Below, one piece after another: positions 24,061 through 33,803 of a stretch of 64,000 nucleotides of DNA. Both the position numbers and the translations under genes were made by a program. The notes under the pieces were generated by a model. That model saw nothing but the letters and a program-made list of their open reading frames with translations. It did not search any database and was not told the origin of the DNA. The stretch covers positions 67,267,690 to 67,331,689 of the forward strand of contig CM043965.1 of assembly GCA_014529385.2 (NCBI GenBank), written 5' to 3'. Source of the DNA: Adiantum capillus-veneris. Lineage: Eukaryota; Streptophyta; Polypodiopsida; Polypodiales; Pteridaceae. Every line of letters starts with the position of its first letter. Position 1 is the first letter of the stretch.

Positions 24061-24499
24061 CCTACTTGATTGGTTTCTTTTGATAATATCAATAATCTCC
24101 TTATGAAGTTCTTGCTTGGTAATTCCCAAGATGTCGCCCAATGTGAGCTCCACCACCTTGCTATTAAGAATGTGCTCTTAAAAAACCTCCTTTAGAACTG
24201 TAGCCAATTCAATGTTAGATTTCAATTTGTAAGAAGGTCCCTTGGGCTTACCTTGTTTCTTATCTTTTGGTTCTTCTTCCTAACCACTTTTGTGGTGTTC
24301 TTCCTCCTGATACATCTGTACCGCTACCAGAGCACTCTCCTCTCGGTTTTGATTTGAATACCTCAATGCTGCATGATCTTTGCCCGATAGTGGTGGTTGA
24401 TGGCCTAACATAGGTATTGGTCTCCTGCTCCCAGTTGTGGGTTTACTAGTCCTGAAATGTATCTCACTAGTGGTGATGCTAGCCTATTTGGCTGATAAT

Positions 24500-25600
24500 G
24501 GGGTTTACTGGCGTGTTTTGTTGGTAGTGAGGGTTATGGTGATAAAGCATTTCCCTAACTTTCCCTCGATTGTAGTAGCATTACTCAATGGCATGGTTTG
24601 TCCACTTATTCTCAATGGCACACCACTTCTACTTAGGATATGGCTGTGGGAACATAGTATATTGTGGTGTCGGATGATCTCTTCCACCACAGGTTAAGCA
24701 TCACCTAAATGGTGGTATTCTTTGATTCTCGAACCCAAACTTTTGCCCCATTCTCCTCACAAGTTCCTCTGCAAGCTCTTCGATGTTCATGGGTGTTTGT
24801 GGTTGTGGTGGCATCTTTGTCGTGCTTGGTCCACTGGCTTCTGCAGATTGAGAATCTGTTGAATTTGCATCTGCATCTTGTGATACTTCTCCATAGATTT
24901 GGCAATTGTCCACTAAGTAGACGGATTCTTTTGTAACATCGTCCAACATCACACACTTTTTCAAGTGTATATCCTTCTTGAGGTGTTCATTCTTGAGCCC
25001 CTCTATGAATAGTACTACTTGACAATCCTCCTGAGGTTTCTGGCATGGTGGACACCTCTCAATGTATTGCTTAAATCACAAAGTGGCCTCTCAAAATTTC
25101 TCATCCTCTTTTTGCTTGAAGGAATGAATCTGCGACACAGTATTTTGTTTGATTCCTCTCATAGAAAACTCTTCTACAAAATCCTATAGCAATGCTTTAT
25201 ATTCCCATAGTCTTCCTTTTTTAAAGATTGGAACCAAGTAAGGGTGATGCCTTCCAAGGTCAATCCAAAATCTTCAAACCGGATGTGGAAATTCATGAAG
25301 TAATCAGACTCAATACTTGTTTGAAAGATGTTGAATGTGCATGGGGATCACCTGATCTATTGTATTTTGAAGCCATGCGTTTTGCAACTTGGGATGACGC
25401 ATGGGCCTTGGCTCAATGACATATCTCACCATTCTCAAACGCAAAAAGCTTCCTCATATGGAGATGTTTCCATTCTAAGAGTAGCTCTTGGTCCCTCTCT
25501 CAAAGGTATACTATGTGGCCTTGCGCTTTTGGTAGGGTGTGGCATGGATGACCCTGTAATGGTTTTATAGCCATCTTTGATAGGCTTTGGTTCTGGCTTT
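24500..25600 (-). pseudogene. Gypsy E gag with altered zinc knuckle
   Basis: The minus strand carries a gag core near 25260-25010 (GLTLEGITLTWFQSLKKEDY, then several stops) and a linker frame at 24964-24701 (MKKCVMLDDVTKESVYLVDN, NIEELAEELVRRMGQKFG). The zinc knuckle CLTCGGRDHPTPQY lies at 24700-24659, where the final Cys is Tyr (TAT). In a working gag this knuckle packages genomic RNA. Order and strand agree with protease and RT farther left, so it is the gag of element E. Confidence 0.6.
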
Positions 25601-25701
25601 GGTTCTGACAAGTGACCTCTTCTCATCCACAAATCTAGAACTTCTAGTTTGCCTGATCGTGTCTTAAGAGTACTTTCTACATGGGGTGGAATCTCAATGA
25701 C

Positions 25702-26115
25702 TTAGTCCATAAAACTTACCTCCTTTTCAATGGGCTTTTTGCAGGCCATTTGGTTTAAGTAGATAACAAAAAATGCTTCTCCCCAACATGAAATCTTTTC
25801 CATGTATACCATATACGCATACTTGTACTCATGTCCCTTACTATTATCCACCAAAATAGGTCTTTTTCCTGTTTCAAATTGGTAGACATACATGTACATC
25901 TGTTTGACGTTGGTAAGTTCCATAGGGTTCACGTCTTCCTTGATGTAATAGTTTTCCCCATCCTTGGTCATTAACTTGTACAATCCCACCGTAGGATCAT
26001 CTACAAGCACTCTTTCCAATTCTTTCATGGACACAAATTTAGCTCTCGGGTCATTCTCCAATGGAGGTCTCTCAATTCCTTTGTAAACTTCATCTTTGGT
26101 TCTGGTCATTCCCAT
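25702..26115 (-). CDS. Uninterrupted 137-codon ORF upstream of gypsy E gag, unrecognised
   Basis: An open frame starting MGMTRTKDEVYKGIERP, rich in charged and Tyr residues (NYYIKEDVNPMEL, GHEYKYAYMVYMEKISCW), with no membrane segment or known motif that I can identify. It is on the same strand as gypsy E and directly upstream of its gag core, so it may be the N-terminal part of that gag or an extra 5' ORF. It is notable for lacking stops in a heavily mutated element. It could also be a chance frame. I assign no function. Confidence 0.4.
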   Translation of the reverse strand: MGMTRTKDEVYKGIERPPLENDPRAKFVSMKELERVLVDDPTVGLYKLMTKDGENYYIKEDVNPMELTNVKQMYMYVYQFETGKRPILVDNSKGHEYKYAYMVYMEKISCWGEAFFVIYLNQMACKKPIEKEVSFMD

Positions 26116-28840
26116 AGCATCAACCAGATAGGATTAGCAATCCTAAGATAGGCGACCCTTCTCTCATCAATACATTGATCTTCATAGTCGATAGCCTCAA
26201 CTTCCACTGAAACTCAAGATTTCCCAAGTCCTCTCAAACATAGCACTTATGATGGATGTCTACATAGATACTGGCTCCCTTACCATTAGTGTAATGGTAG
26301 TATAGCTGTTTGGTCGATGGAATTTTGGGTTTTTGTGTGATGTGCGCTCTCTTTTCTCTCACTATGGTAGCTCATTTTTGGCACTTTCTTAGCCATAAGA
26401 ACCGTGAAGGCTGGCTTAGAGAAGTGTCAGAAACTACTTCTTCTGGCACAATTGCTAAGGGTTCTAGGCTTTCTTGGTTGACACTCTCTTCCATAGATCC
26501 CTTACTTACTTGGTCTCTCGACAGTCTGACACCTGATAGATACCAAGCTCCTAATCTCAAAAACATGAACAATTTAGTGATTTCAAACTTGACATGTTAC
26601 TTGGAGTTCTTTAAATCCTTTAAACTTCTCACATACTCCAACTCTTCTCGTGCACCAGTCTCCCTTCCTGTACAAAGCTCAATAAACACTTAAACACAAA
26701 TGTGGAGTTAAGACAAGCTGGCAAATGATGTGCACACTACTTTAGCCAGTTACCAGACTTCATGCACAACTTCAATGATCTCCAAACCTAGTAATGCTCT
26801 ACAGGTTTCATTTTAGAGGGTGGAACCAAAATTGGTCAAAAAACTTCGATCCTAAAACTTCGTGCAAGAAAATCCCGATTTTCTTCTACCTAAGGTCCTT
26901 TGAGGTAATTTTTTTTCCTCCAGCTGCCTTAGAGACTTACTACCCAATCCAAACAACTTACTCTTGCAAGAATTTCAAAGTCTTGACGATGGTCTGAGGG
27001 ATCTCCTAACCTTCCTTTTGTTTGCTTCCCACATTATTGATTTAATCTCATGCATAAGAGAGTAATTTCGAATTTGACTATATGAGTATGTTCCTTAACT
27101 TGAGGACTTCCTTTGGTTTGAATATTGGCTCTTCGAACTCGAGATAGCTAGGGTCTAAGGAGAAAATCATGATTTTCCCCCTTCTTGTGTGGAAAAATGT
27201 CAAATTTCACTTTTAACCCAATTAATGTGATTCACACTTTAAGACAAACTCATGGTATCAAACTTAGCGAAAAAGTCTCTTTCTAACAGAAGTTGAGGGG
27301 AAAATCGCAAATTTTTCTCCAATTCTTGCTTTTGATCATTTTTCACAACTTTGGTCAATTTCAAAGTGTTCTACCCTTCTTCAAGAGTACATGTGCCAAT
27401 TTTTACCTCAATTGAGTAAAAGAACTGACCACAAGCTCAATTTCAACACTTTTTATCGACGAAGGGTTAAATTTTGTCTCTGTACTCACTCATATTGCCC
27501 CAATCCCTTTTGGACTTAATGAATAGCCCTCTTAATTCAAGGGGATTGCCTAACCTCAACCTTATAGGCTTTTAAGCTCCATGTCTGAAATGAGAGAGAA
27601 AATCGTGTTTTTTCCTAGGCAACCTCCCAGGCACTTCCACCCCTTTCCCAAGTCCAAGATATTTGAATCCCTCTTTTAGTCTCTAATACTATCAGCCTGT
27701 ATCTTGTTTTGGCCTTGTAAGGAGGTACCAACAAGTAGTTAGCCTTCTTGAAAACCTCCATTCTGGCTCTTTCTCATCTTTTGTTGGTCAATTTTCACCC
27801 AAACTTCACACATGTACTTAAGCACATTAGTCAAAGAAACTGGTGAGGTATCATGCACAAACTTGTCTTTTATCTTCACTTGTAGGAGAAAGTCATGATT
27901 TTCTCTCACAAATGTTGATTAAAGGCTTTTTGAGAATTTTGGTTAGGGCTAAGCATTCACACACTCTTTTTCATACAAATCGTGCCTAGAATAATTACCT
28001 ACTTTCCTGAGTGCACTATCCCTCTTTAAGCTTACACGGCATTTGCACAAGATCCTTCCAGTGACATGCAATCCAATTAGATGCTGAGAGCACTTATCAA
28101 CTTGTCTACTTACCCTACTCCTAAAATAGGTTCAAGATGCTTGACAAATAACTCCCTAACTAAACTATGTTTTTTTTTTTTTGCATTTTTCTCTTCAAGT
28201 GCAAGCTTTATTCCATCCGTCAATAAAGTCTTGCACTAAGCTCCTAACCTATCTAAAACACTTATCCTACCTGTCTAACACTTTTGCAATGAGATTCTCA
28301 CCACAATCATGCAAAATAGAGACCACGAAAACCTTGATTTGCTCTCCTAACCTATCTGACCTAAAGGTATGCTTAAGGTAACTCTATTAGATTTGATTGT
28401 GTTCACTCTAGCCTAGGTACTCATTGCTCAACAACGGTTCCAATGTCTTAGGGCCCACAAGGGTCAACACCTATCACATCTTCAAAAGAGATGGAAGCAA
28501 GACTAAATTTCAATCTTGTGAAGCAAGTGACTCAACTAGGGCATGGAGACGTGCCAAGAGGTTGTCAATCTCTTATCTGAATACAACACACTCCACTTTG
28601 ACACTTGATATACATCCTATCTAGTGGAATCACCATTCTATCCTTCAATCCTCTCACTTGACCACATGCAAATCCTTGAGCAAATCAACTCCAACTGACT
28701 CCAAACTTAATAGGCATCTCCCTGAGACTACATAGGACAAAACTAGGCTATCAAACTTGCAATATGACACAGGGATAAAAATGAAATTTTCTCTTAGCAG
28801 CCAGATGTAGGTCAACCTTTCATACTTCAGATGTGCCTAC
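26116..28840. repeat. Non-coding, degenerate repeats around a GAAAATC...GATTTTC motif
   Basis: No gene. A short near-palindrome (GAAAATCATGATTTTC and variants) recurs near 26868, 27162, 27297, 27592 and 27885. Three of the intervals are 293-295 bases, suggesting an old tandem repeat of about 294 bp. A T-run lies at about 28160. The position upstream of gypsy E makes E's 5' LTR or leader a candidate, but no boundary was found. Confidence 0.4.
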
Positions 28841-29901
28841 TAGGTTCTCCTAAGTGTCTAGACTATAGTGCAATCGACGAAATCTCAAATCGACACTATG
28901 ATAGAAAGAAATGTCACCTGGAAGGTCGTAGAAGTCAATACTCGGTTTTTGTGTGACACTTGCAATGCTGCACATAGAGCTTGAAGAAACAAACACAATG
29001 GTGCCCTCGAAATTTCGACGCAGCATTTGTGCGGTGCAATGCAAGAGATTGAAATTCGCAGTAGAGGAGAGAAAACTCACAAGGTACAAAGAAAACCTTA
29101 TCCGCTCATTCATTCATAGTAATGATTGTCTCCAAAAAACCTTACAATTGTCTTTTATGCCTTGGCTCCGGGATTTATAGCACAAAATCTTGATTTGCCA
29201 CAACATCATCAAAAATTACATGTCTGGCTTCAAAATTACATACGGGTGATAGATACGGGCTTTGGAAGAGATGTCACTATCAATCGAAATTACAAATAAA
29301 TTACAAGAGGGATGCAATAAATTGTGAACTAAACTGGAATCCTTGTTGGAATCTTCCAATAGGTGTGCTTAAAACTTGTGATGACTCAAGAAGATTGGCA
29401 AGTCACACTCTAAATTGGCACAATCTATGAAATTGGTTCTTGATTGCCATAGTTCCCCTTGTGATCGGTGTGCTTAAAACTTGTGATGACTGAAGAAAAT
29501 TGGCAAGTCACACTCTAAATTGGCACAATCTATGTAATTGGTTCTTGATTGATGAATAGAGTGAGATTAGAGTGCACTTTCCATAGTTGTGCTTGCCATA
29601 ATTTCCCTTGTGATGGGTGTGCTTAAAACTTGTGATGACTCAAGAAGATTGGCAAGTCACATTCTAAATTGGCACAATCTATGTAATTGGTTCTTGATTG
29701 ATGATTAGAGTAAGATTAGAGGTATTCAAGCGATGGATCTTCTCTAATCACATTAATGTAGCATTCTCATGAATCCTCTTATCAAGCATCCAATGAAACT
29801 CTCACACTTATTGTGTGATGTGACCAAGCCCTAGCGGGTCATTCCTCTTCAGCTTGACCATTTTTTGGTTTTGGTATGTGGATTTTGCCTATGCTATGAC
29901 A
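28841..29901 (-). repeat. Probable LTR (minus strand) containing a threefold tandem repeat
   Basis: The plus-strand end ...GCTATGACA at 29901 is followed by CCCTCCCCGAAAC, which on the minus strand is a polypurine tract (GTTTCGGGGAGGG) and LTR start (TGTCATAGCATAGG). The LTR's far end was not located, so the left coordinate is approximate. It holds the 85-bp repeats at 29362-29700. Confidence 0.4.
29362..29700. repeat. Three copies of an 85-bp repeat
   Basis: Copies at 29362-29447, 29467-29551 and 29616-29700 share GTGTGCTTAAAACTTGTGAT through TGGTTCTTGATTG almost unchanged. The spacers also share CATA(G/A)TTTCCCCTTGTGAT-like sequence, so the duplicated block is somewhat longer. Confidence 0.9.
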
Positions 29902-30684
29902 CCCTCCCCGAAACTTTCTCTTCTTAAAGAAATACTTGGGTTATGTGTTCTTTGTTTGCTTTAGGATTGCATACAAGACTATATCAATCCTAGAATCTCT
30001 GATGCATACTTCTTCCAAGGAAATTCTAGGATTGGTGTTGGAACACTTGGCTACTCACTCTCCTAGAGCCAAACAAGAGGAGGGCATTGCCTAAGGATTC
30101 TAGCTTAGACTCAATTTGAAATGGTTTAATCTCTTTATGATTACAAAAGCAAGTCAAGAGCAAGTGTACCTTTCCACCAACTCTTTATACGAATTCATGA
30201 CCAGGGCATGACATGGTTCAAGAACCTCAAATTGTATCTCAAGGTCAAAGCTAGGAATAGTAGGCACATATTACTTCAAGTTTGGGTTAGGATCTTGCCA
30301 AATCTTAGAGGTGGCTAGCAAGCTCTCAACATTCAACTTTATTGTGGGTGAATCCATTCTCAAGAATAACTTTGTCTACCAAGGTCTACCTATGAAAAAA
30401 TGTTCTCCAATCAAGATCTTTTCTACCTACCATAGCATAGTTGTAAGTGCCTATAGAGCCCCACCTATTTAAACTAGCTCTCAAAGATTCATAGGAAGTA
30501 ATGAACCCAAAAGTTTTTGTAAATGAAAAGACTCTCACAGAAAAGTAGTTGGTTCACTATGCTTTGATGACTTTGTGGTGTTTGATGTTAAAAATCATTG
30601 GTTTGATCAAGTGACTAATATTTATTTTATTTTTCCTTGGTGATGTTGGCCTCAAATACATGCACTAAACACTTACTCATTGTG
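29902..30684. other. Unassigned, probably internal to an LTR element
   Basis: It starts with the polypurine tract described for the preceding LTR. No conserved pol motif was recognised on either strand, and only short broken frames occur. It ends at the CTACA target site of copia D. Confidence 0.35.
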
Positions 30685-30689
30685 CTACA

Positions 30690-30943
30690 TGAAGGAGAGG
30701 AGCCTGGAGCACAGCAGAAGAGGAAGATGAATATGCACACACACCACCATAGCCACACACACAGGTTGGAGGGGGAGAGCTGGCACACACTATGTGCCCC
30801 CTTTCTTTCTTCTCTATCTTATGCACTTAGGCACAATACACACTCTCCTTTGTGTTAGTGGCTCACACAAGTGTATAACTATACACTTAGGGTTAGTATC
30901 GGTTAGTGATGGGCAGTCGGCCACATGGCCATTAAACCTAACA
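30690..30943 (-). repeat. 3' LTR of copia D
   Basis: On the minus strand TGTTAGGTTTAATGGCC...CTCCTTCA, closely matching 33075-33330. It contains a CA-rich stretch (CACACACCACCATAGCC on plus). Confidence 0.92.
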
Positions 30944-30959
30944 TTCTCCCACTTGATGG

Positions 30960-32940
30960 CCAATATGGGAGACCATAAGAATGGAAGAGAACCACGCTTC
31001 ACCCAATGCCCATCAACTCACAACAGTGATCTAACTAATGTCTGGAGAGACTTTTAGTGAGTGCATCCACTGTGTTCTCTGACGTAGGAATCTTCACTAA
31101 ATCAAGGCTCTTGTTTGCCAGGCATTCAGGACTGAAGTGATAACGCACGTCAATGTGTTTCGTTCTGGAATTAAACACTGGATTGTTAGCCAAGGCAATA
31201 GCACTCAAACTATCACAATGAAGAACTCATGTACACTGCTCCAATCCAAGATCTTTCACTAGGCCACCAAGCCAAATAGCTTCTTTGCATGCCTCACTCA
31301 ATGCAACATACTCTACCTCTGTGGTAGAAATGGATGTACAGTCTTGAAGAACGGATCTCCAAGAAATAGCAGAACCAGCAAATGTGTAAATTCAATCTAT
31401 TGTTGATTTACGGCTGTCAACACAGCTTGCATAATCACTATCTACAAATCCCTGAATGGATGACTCTCCATGACCATAGCCTAACTATCTATCTGCAATG
31501 CCACTCAAGTATCTAAGAATCGACTTGAAGCTTCCCAATGCTTTTTACCAGGGTTAGACATAAATCTGCTGACAACTCCCACTGCATGTGCAATGTCAGG
31601 TTTTGTAGCCACCATGGCATACATGAGACTACCACAAGCTAAAGCATAATGAACCTAGCCATCACAGCTTTTTCCTCAGTAGATTTGGGACAGTCATTCT
31701 TTCTAAGTTTCAAATATGCAGGCAATGGAGTACTCAAAGCCTTCCCCTTCTGCATGTTGAAACGATCAAGAACCTTGTGCACATACTCTTTTTGAGAAAG
31801 GTACAACAACCTCTTCTTACGGTCACGAGTAATGCGCATACCCAAAATGTAATTGGCCCAAATCTTTCATGTCATATTGTCTTTTTAGCGTGGTTTTCAA
31901 GTCAGTAATGTCCTTCTTGGAATGACCAGCAATAAGCATGTCATCTACATAAAGGATAAGCATAATAAGTTGTCCATTGGGTTGTATTTTCACGTAAAGA
32001 CATGGATCCTCATTACTGTGCTTATAGCTTAGGGAACGCATAAATGCATCAAACTTTTGATACCATTGTCTGGATGATTGCTTCAAGCCATAGAGACTTT
32101 TTAGAAGCTTACAGACCAAATGTTCCTTGCCCTTTAGCACAAACCCTTCAAGTTGCTGCATATAAATATCTTCCTCGAGATCACCATGTAAGAAAGTTGT
32201 AATGACATCCATTTGATCAAGCTCCATATCTTCAGTGGCAACCAAAGCAAGCAACATTCTCAGTGTGGTCATCTTGACCATTAGAGAAAAGATTTCTTGG
32301 AAATCGACATCATATTCTTGCTTGAAACCTTTTGCCACTAAATGAGCTTTGTAATTGTCAATCTTCTTCTTGTAAACCCATTTACAAGGCAATGCTTTCC
32401 TACCTTTTGGCAACGGACGAGTTTCCATGTTTTGTTCTTTGCAATATTGGACAACTCCCTCTTCATAGCGTGTTCCCAATTAACCTTATCATTGGCTAGC
32501 ATAGCCTCTTTGTACCAAGAAGGCTCACCACTATCTGTGAGAAAAACAAATTCCATGCCTGGAACAAAACATTCTAGCGGATGTGAGACTCTTTGAGATC
32601 TCTGTGAGACTAATCAGAACTCGTACTAGCCCGTGTAGTAAGTGGCTCGAGAGCTGTTTGGACAAGAGGTGATACATCAAAAAACGTCATTTTCCAGAAT
32701 TCAACCTCTTTCATTGATTGTCTATGCATCTTAGTCTCATTAAAGACAACATCACTGCTATGGATTACTGATCGGCTTGTCGGATCCCATAAACGATAGC
32801 CAAATTGACCATCTACACCATAGCCAATGAAGATGCATTTCTTGGACTTAGGATTTAACTTAGCACGCAAATCCTTGGGTACATGTGCATAAGTTGAAAT
32901 AAGGTTTTTGATGGCACGAATGGCTCCGAAAGGGGGGTAA
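30960..32940 (-). pseudogene. Copia D integrase end, RT and RNase H
   Basis: Order on the minus strand: end of integrase at 32910-32610 (HVPKDLRAKLNPKSKKCIF, GYRLWDPTSRS); RT at 32556-31850 with KWVYKKKID, AHLVAKGFKQEY, DVITTFLHGDLEEDIYMQQ, LYGLKQSSRQWYQKF and LILYVDDMLIAGHS, its YVDD catalytic pair intact; RNase H pieces to about 31050 (GFVDSDYA, TEVEYVALSEACKEAIW, NPVFNSRTKHIDVRYHF). Frameshifts near 32400 and 31840 and a few stops inactivate it. It lacks its own gag and protease, so it would depend on a related helper. Confidence 0.88.
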
Positions 32941-33074
32941 AACCCCAAGATGTCTGATGAAAGCGCTCTCGTAATGCTAAATTTCCGATGCCGAAGTCGG
33001 AACCCTGTTTGCACTCTTGAAAGTGCGCACGCATGTGGAAGCGATTTTGGGAATGAATCAGCTCTCATATCAGA

Positions 33075-33330
33075 TGAAGGAGAGGAGTGGGGAGCACAGG
33101 GGAAGAGGAAGATGAATACGCACACACACACCACCATAGCCACACACACAGGTTGGAGGGGGAGAGCCAACACACACTGTGTGCCCCCTTTCTTTCTTCT
33201 CTATCTTATGCAATTTGGCACAATACATACTCTCCTTTGTGTTAGTGGCTCACACAAGTGTATAGCTATACACTTAGGGTTAGTATAAGTTAGTGATGGG
33301 CGGTCGGCCACATGGCCATTAAACCTAACA
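33075..33330 (-). repeat. 5' LTR of copia D
   Basis: Pairs with 30690-30943. Its minus-strand end CTTCA is followed two bases later by a tRNA-Met-like primer-binding site. Confidence 0.92.
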
Positions 33331-33335
33331 CTACA

Positions 33336-33752
33336 TATGTGAAAATGGGACCAAATAAAAGAGAGAGACATCATTATTGATCAATATAGTCTACTTTAAT
33401 GCTCATGATATTCCTTGTTCCAATGGTAAAGATTTGATCGTTGTAATGAACATGCTTCTTATAAACATGCATTGTGGTCTTTCTCCCCAAGTCATATTTA
33501 ATGTAGTTGTTATGCGATCACTTAGTATCTTTCCTTCTGGTGTATACCACATGATCTATTTTCTCTACACTCTTCATGGATACATAGGTATAATACATTG
33601 AACCACGACAATGACTTCATTTCTTACAACAATCATGTTCATCAAAGGAAAAATTAAATACATGTTCCTCATACTTTTCACCATCTCTCTCTCAACCACA
33701 TAAACAGTTGAGTTTGTAGCATCTACTTGCTACACATGCACACATGTAGATG
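33336..33752. other. Unassigned spacer between two elements
   Basis: AT-rich with no recognised coding motif or repeat. It lies between the right target duplication of copia D and the left TTGCC duplication of the composite gypsy. Confidence 0.5.
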
Positions 33753-33757
33753 TTGCC

Positions 33758-33803
33758 TGTAACATTTAATGTCCTAGTAACTTGTGTGTAGCGGAAATTA
33801 GCA
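33758..33803 (-). repeat. 46-bp terminal fragment of a G1 LTR
   Basis: TGTAACATTTAATG...AAATTAGCA on plus aligns base for base (four or so differences) with the start of 44092-45656 and is preceded by TTGCC. It is the outer end of the missing 3' LTR. Confidence 0.88.

Larger units (their letters stand above)
30690..33330 (-). mobile_element. Ty1/copia element D, internally deleted, TSD CTACA
   Basis: LTRs at 30690-30943 (3') and 33075-33330 (5') are flanked by a perfect CTACA duplication at 30685-30689 and 33331-33335. On the minus strand the 5' LTR is followed by a primer-binding-site-like TGATATGAGAGC (33072-33061), a short leader, then directly by the end of the integrase domain. Gag, protease and the integrase core are missing. 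RT and RNase H follow. CAAGTGGGAGAA (30955-30944) is the polypurine tract. It belongs to a different copia family from A, B and C. It must have moved or decayed as a deletion derivative. Confidence 0.9.

Noticed and set aside
26283-26320. A tRNA-like D-arm sequence (TAGTGTAATGGTAGTATAG)
   Set aside because: No anticodon stem, T arm with GGTTCGA or acceptor pairing follows in the next 60 bases.
29362-29700. A CRISPR-like array
   Set aside because: Repeats are 85 bp with partly shared spacers, only three copies, in a plant LTR context; this is an ordinary tandem repeat.
32610-33173. A 187-codon minus-strand ORF with a hydrophobic N-terminus (possible signal peptide)
   Set aside because: Its start lies in the copia D 5' LTR and leader. 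The hydrophobic part comes from a CA repeat read antisense, and only the last third is real integrase sequence.
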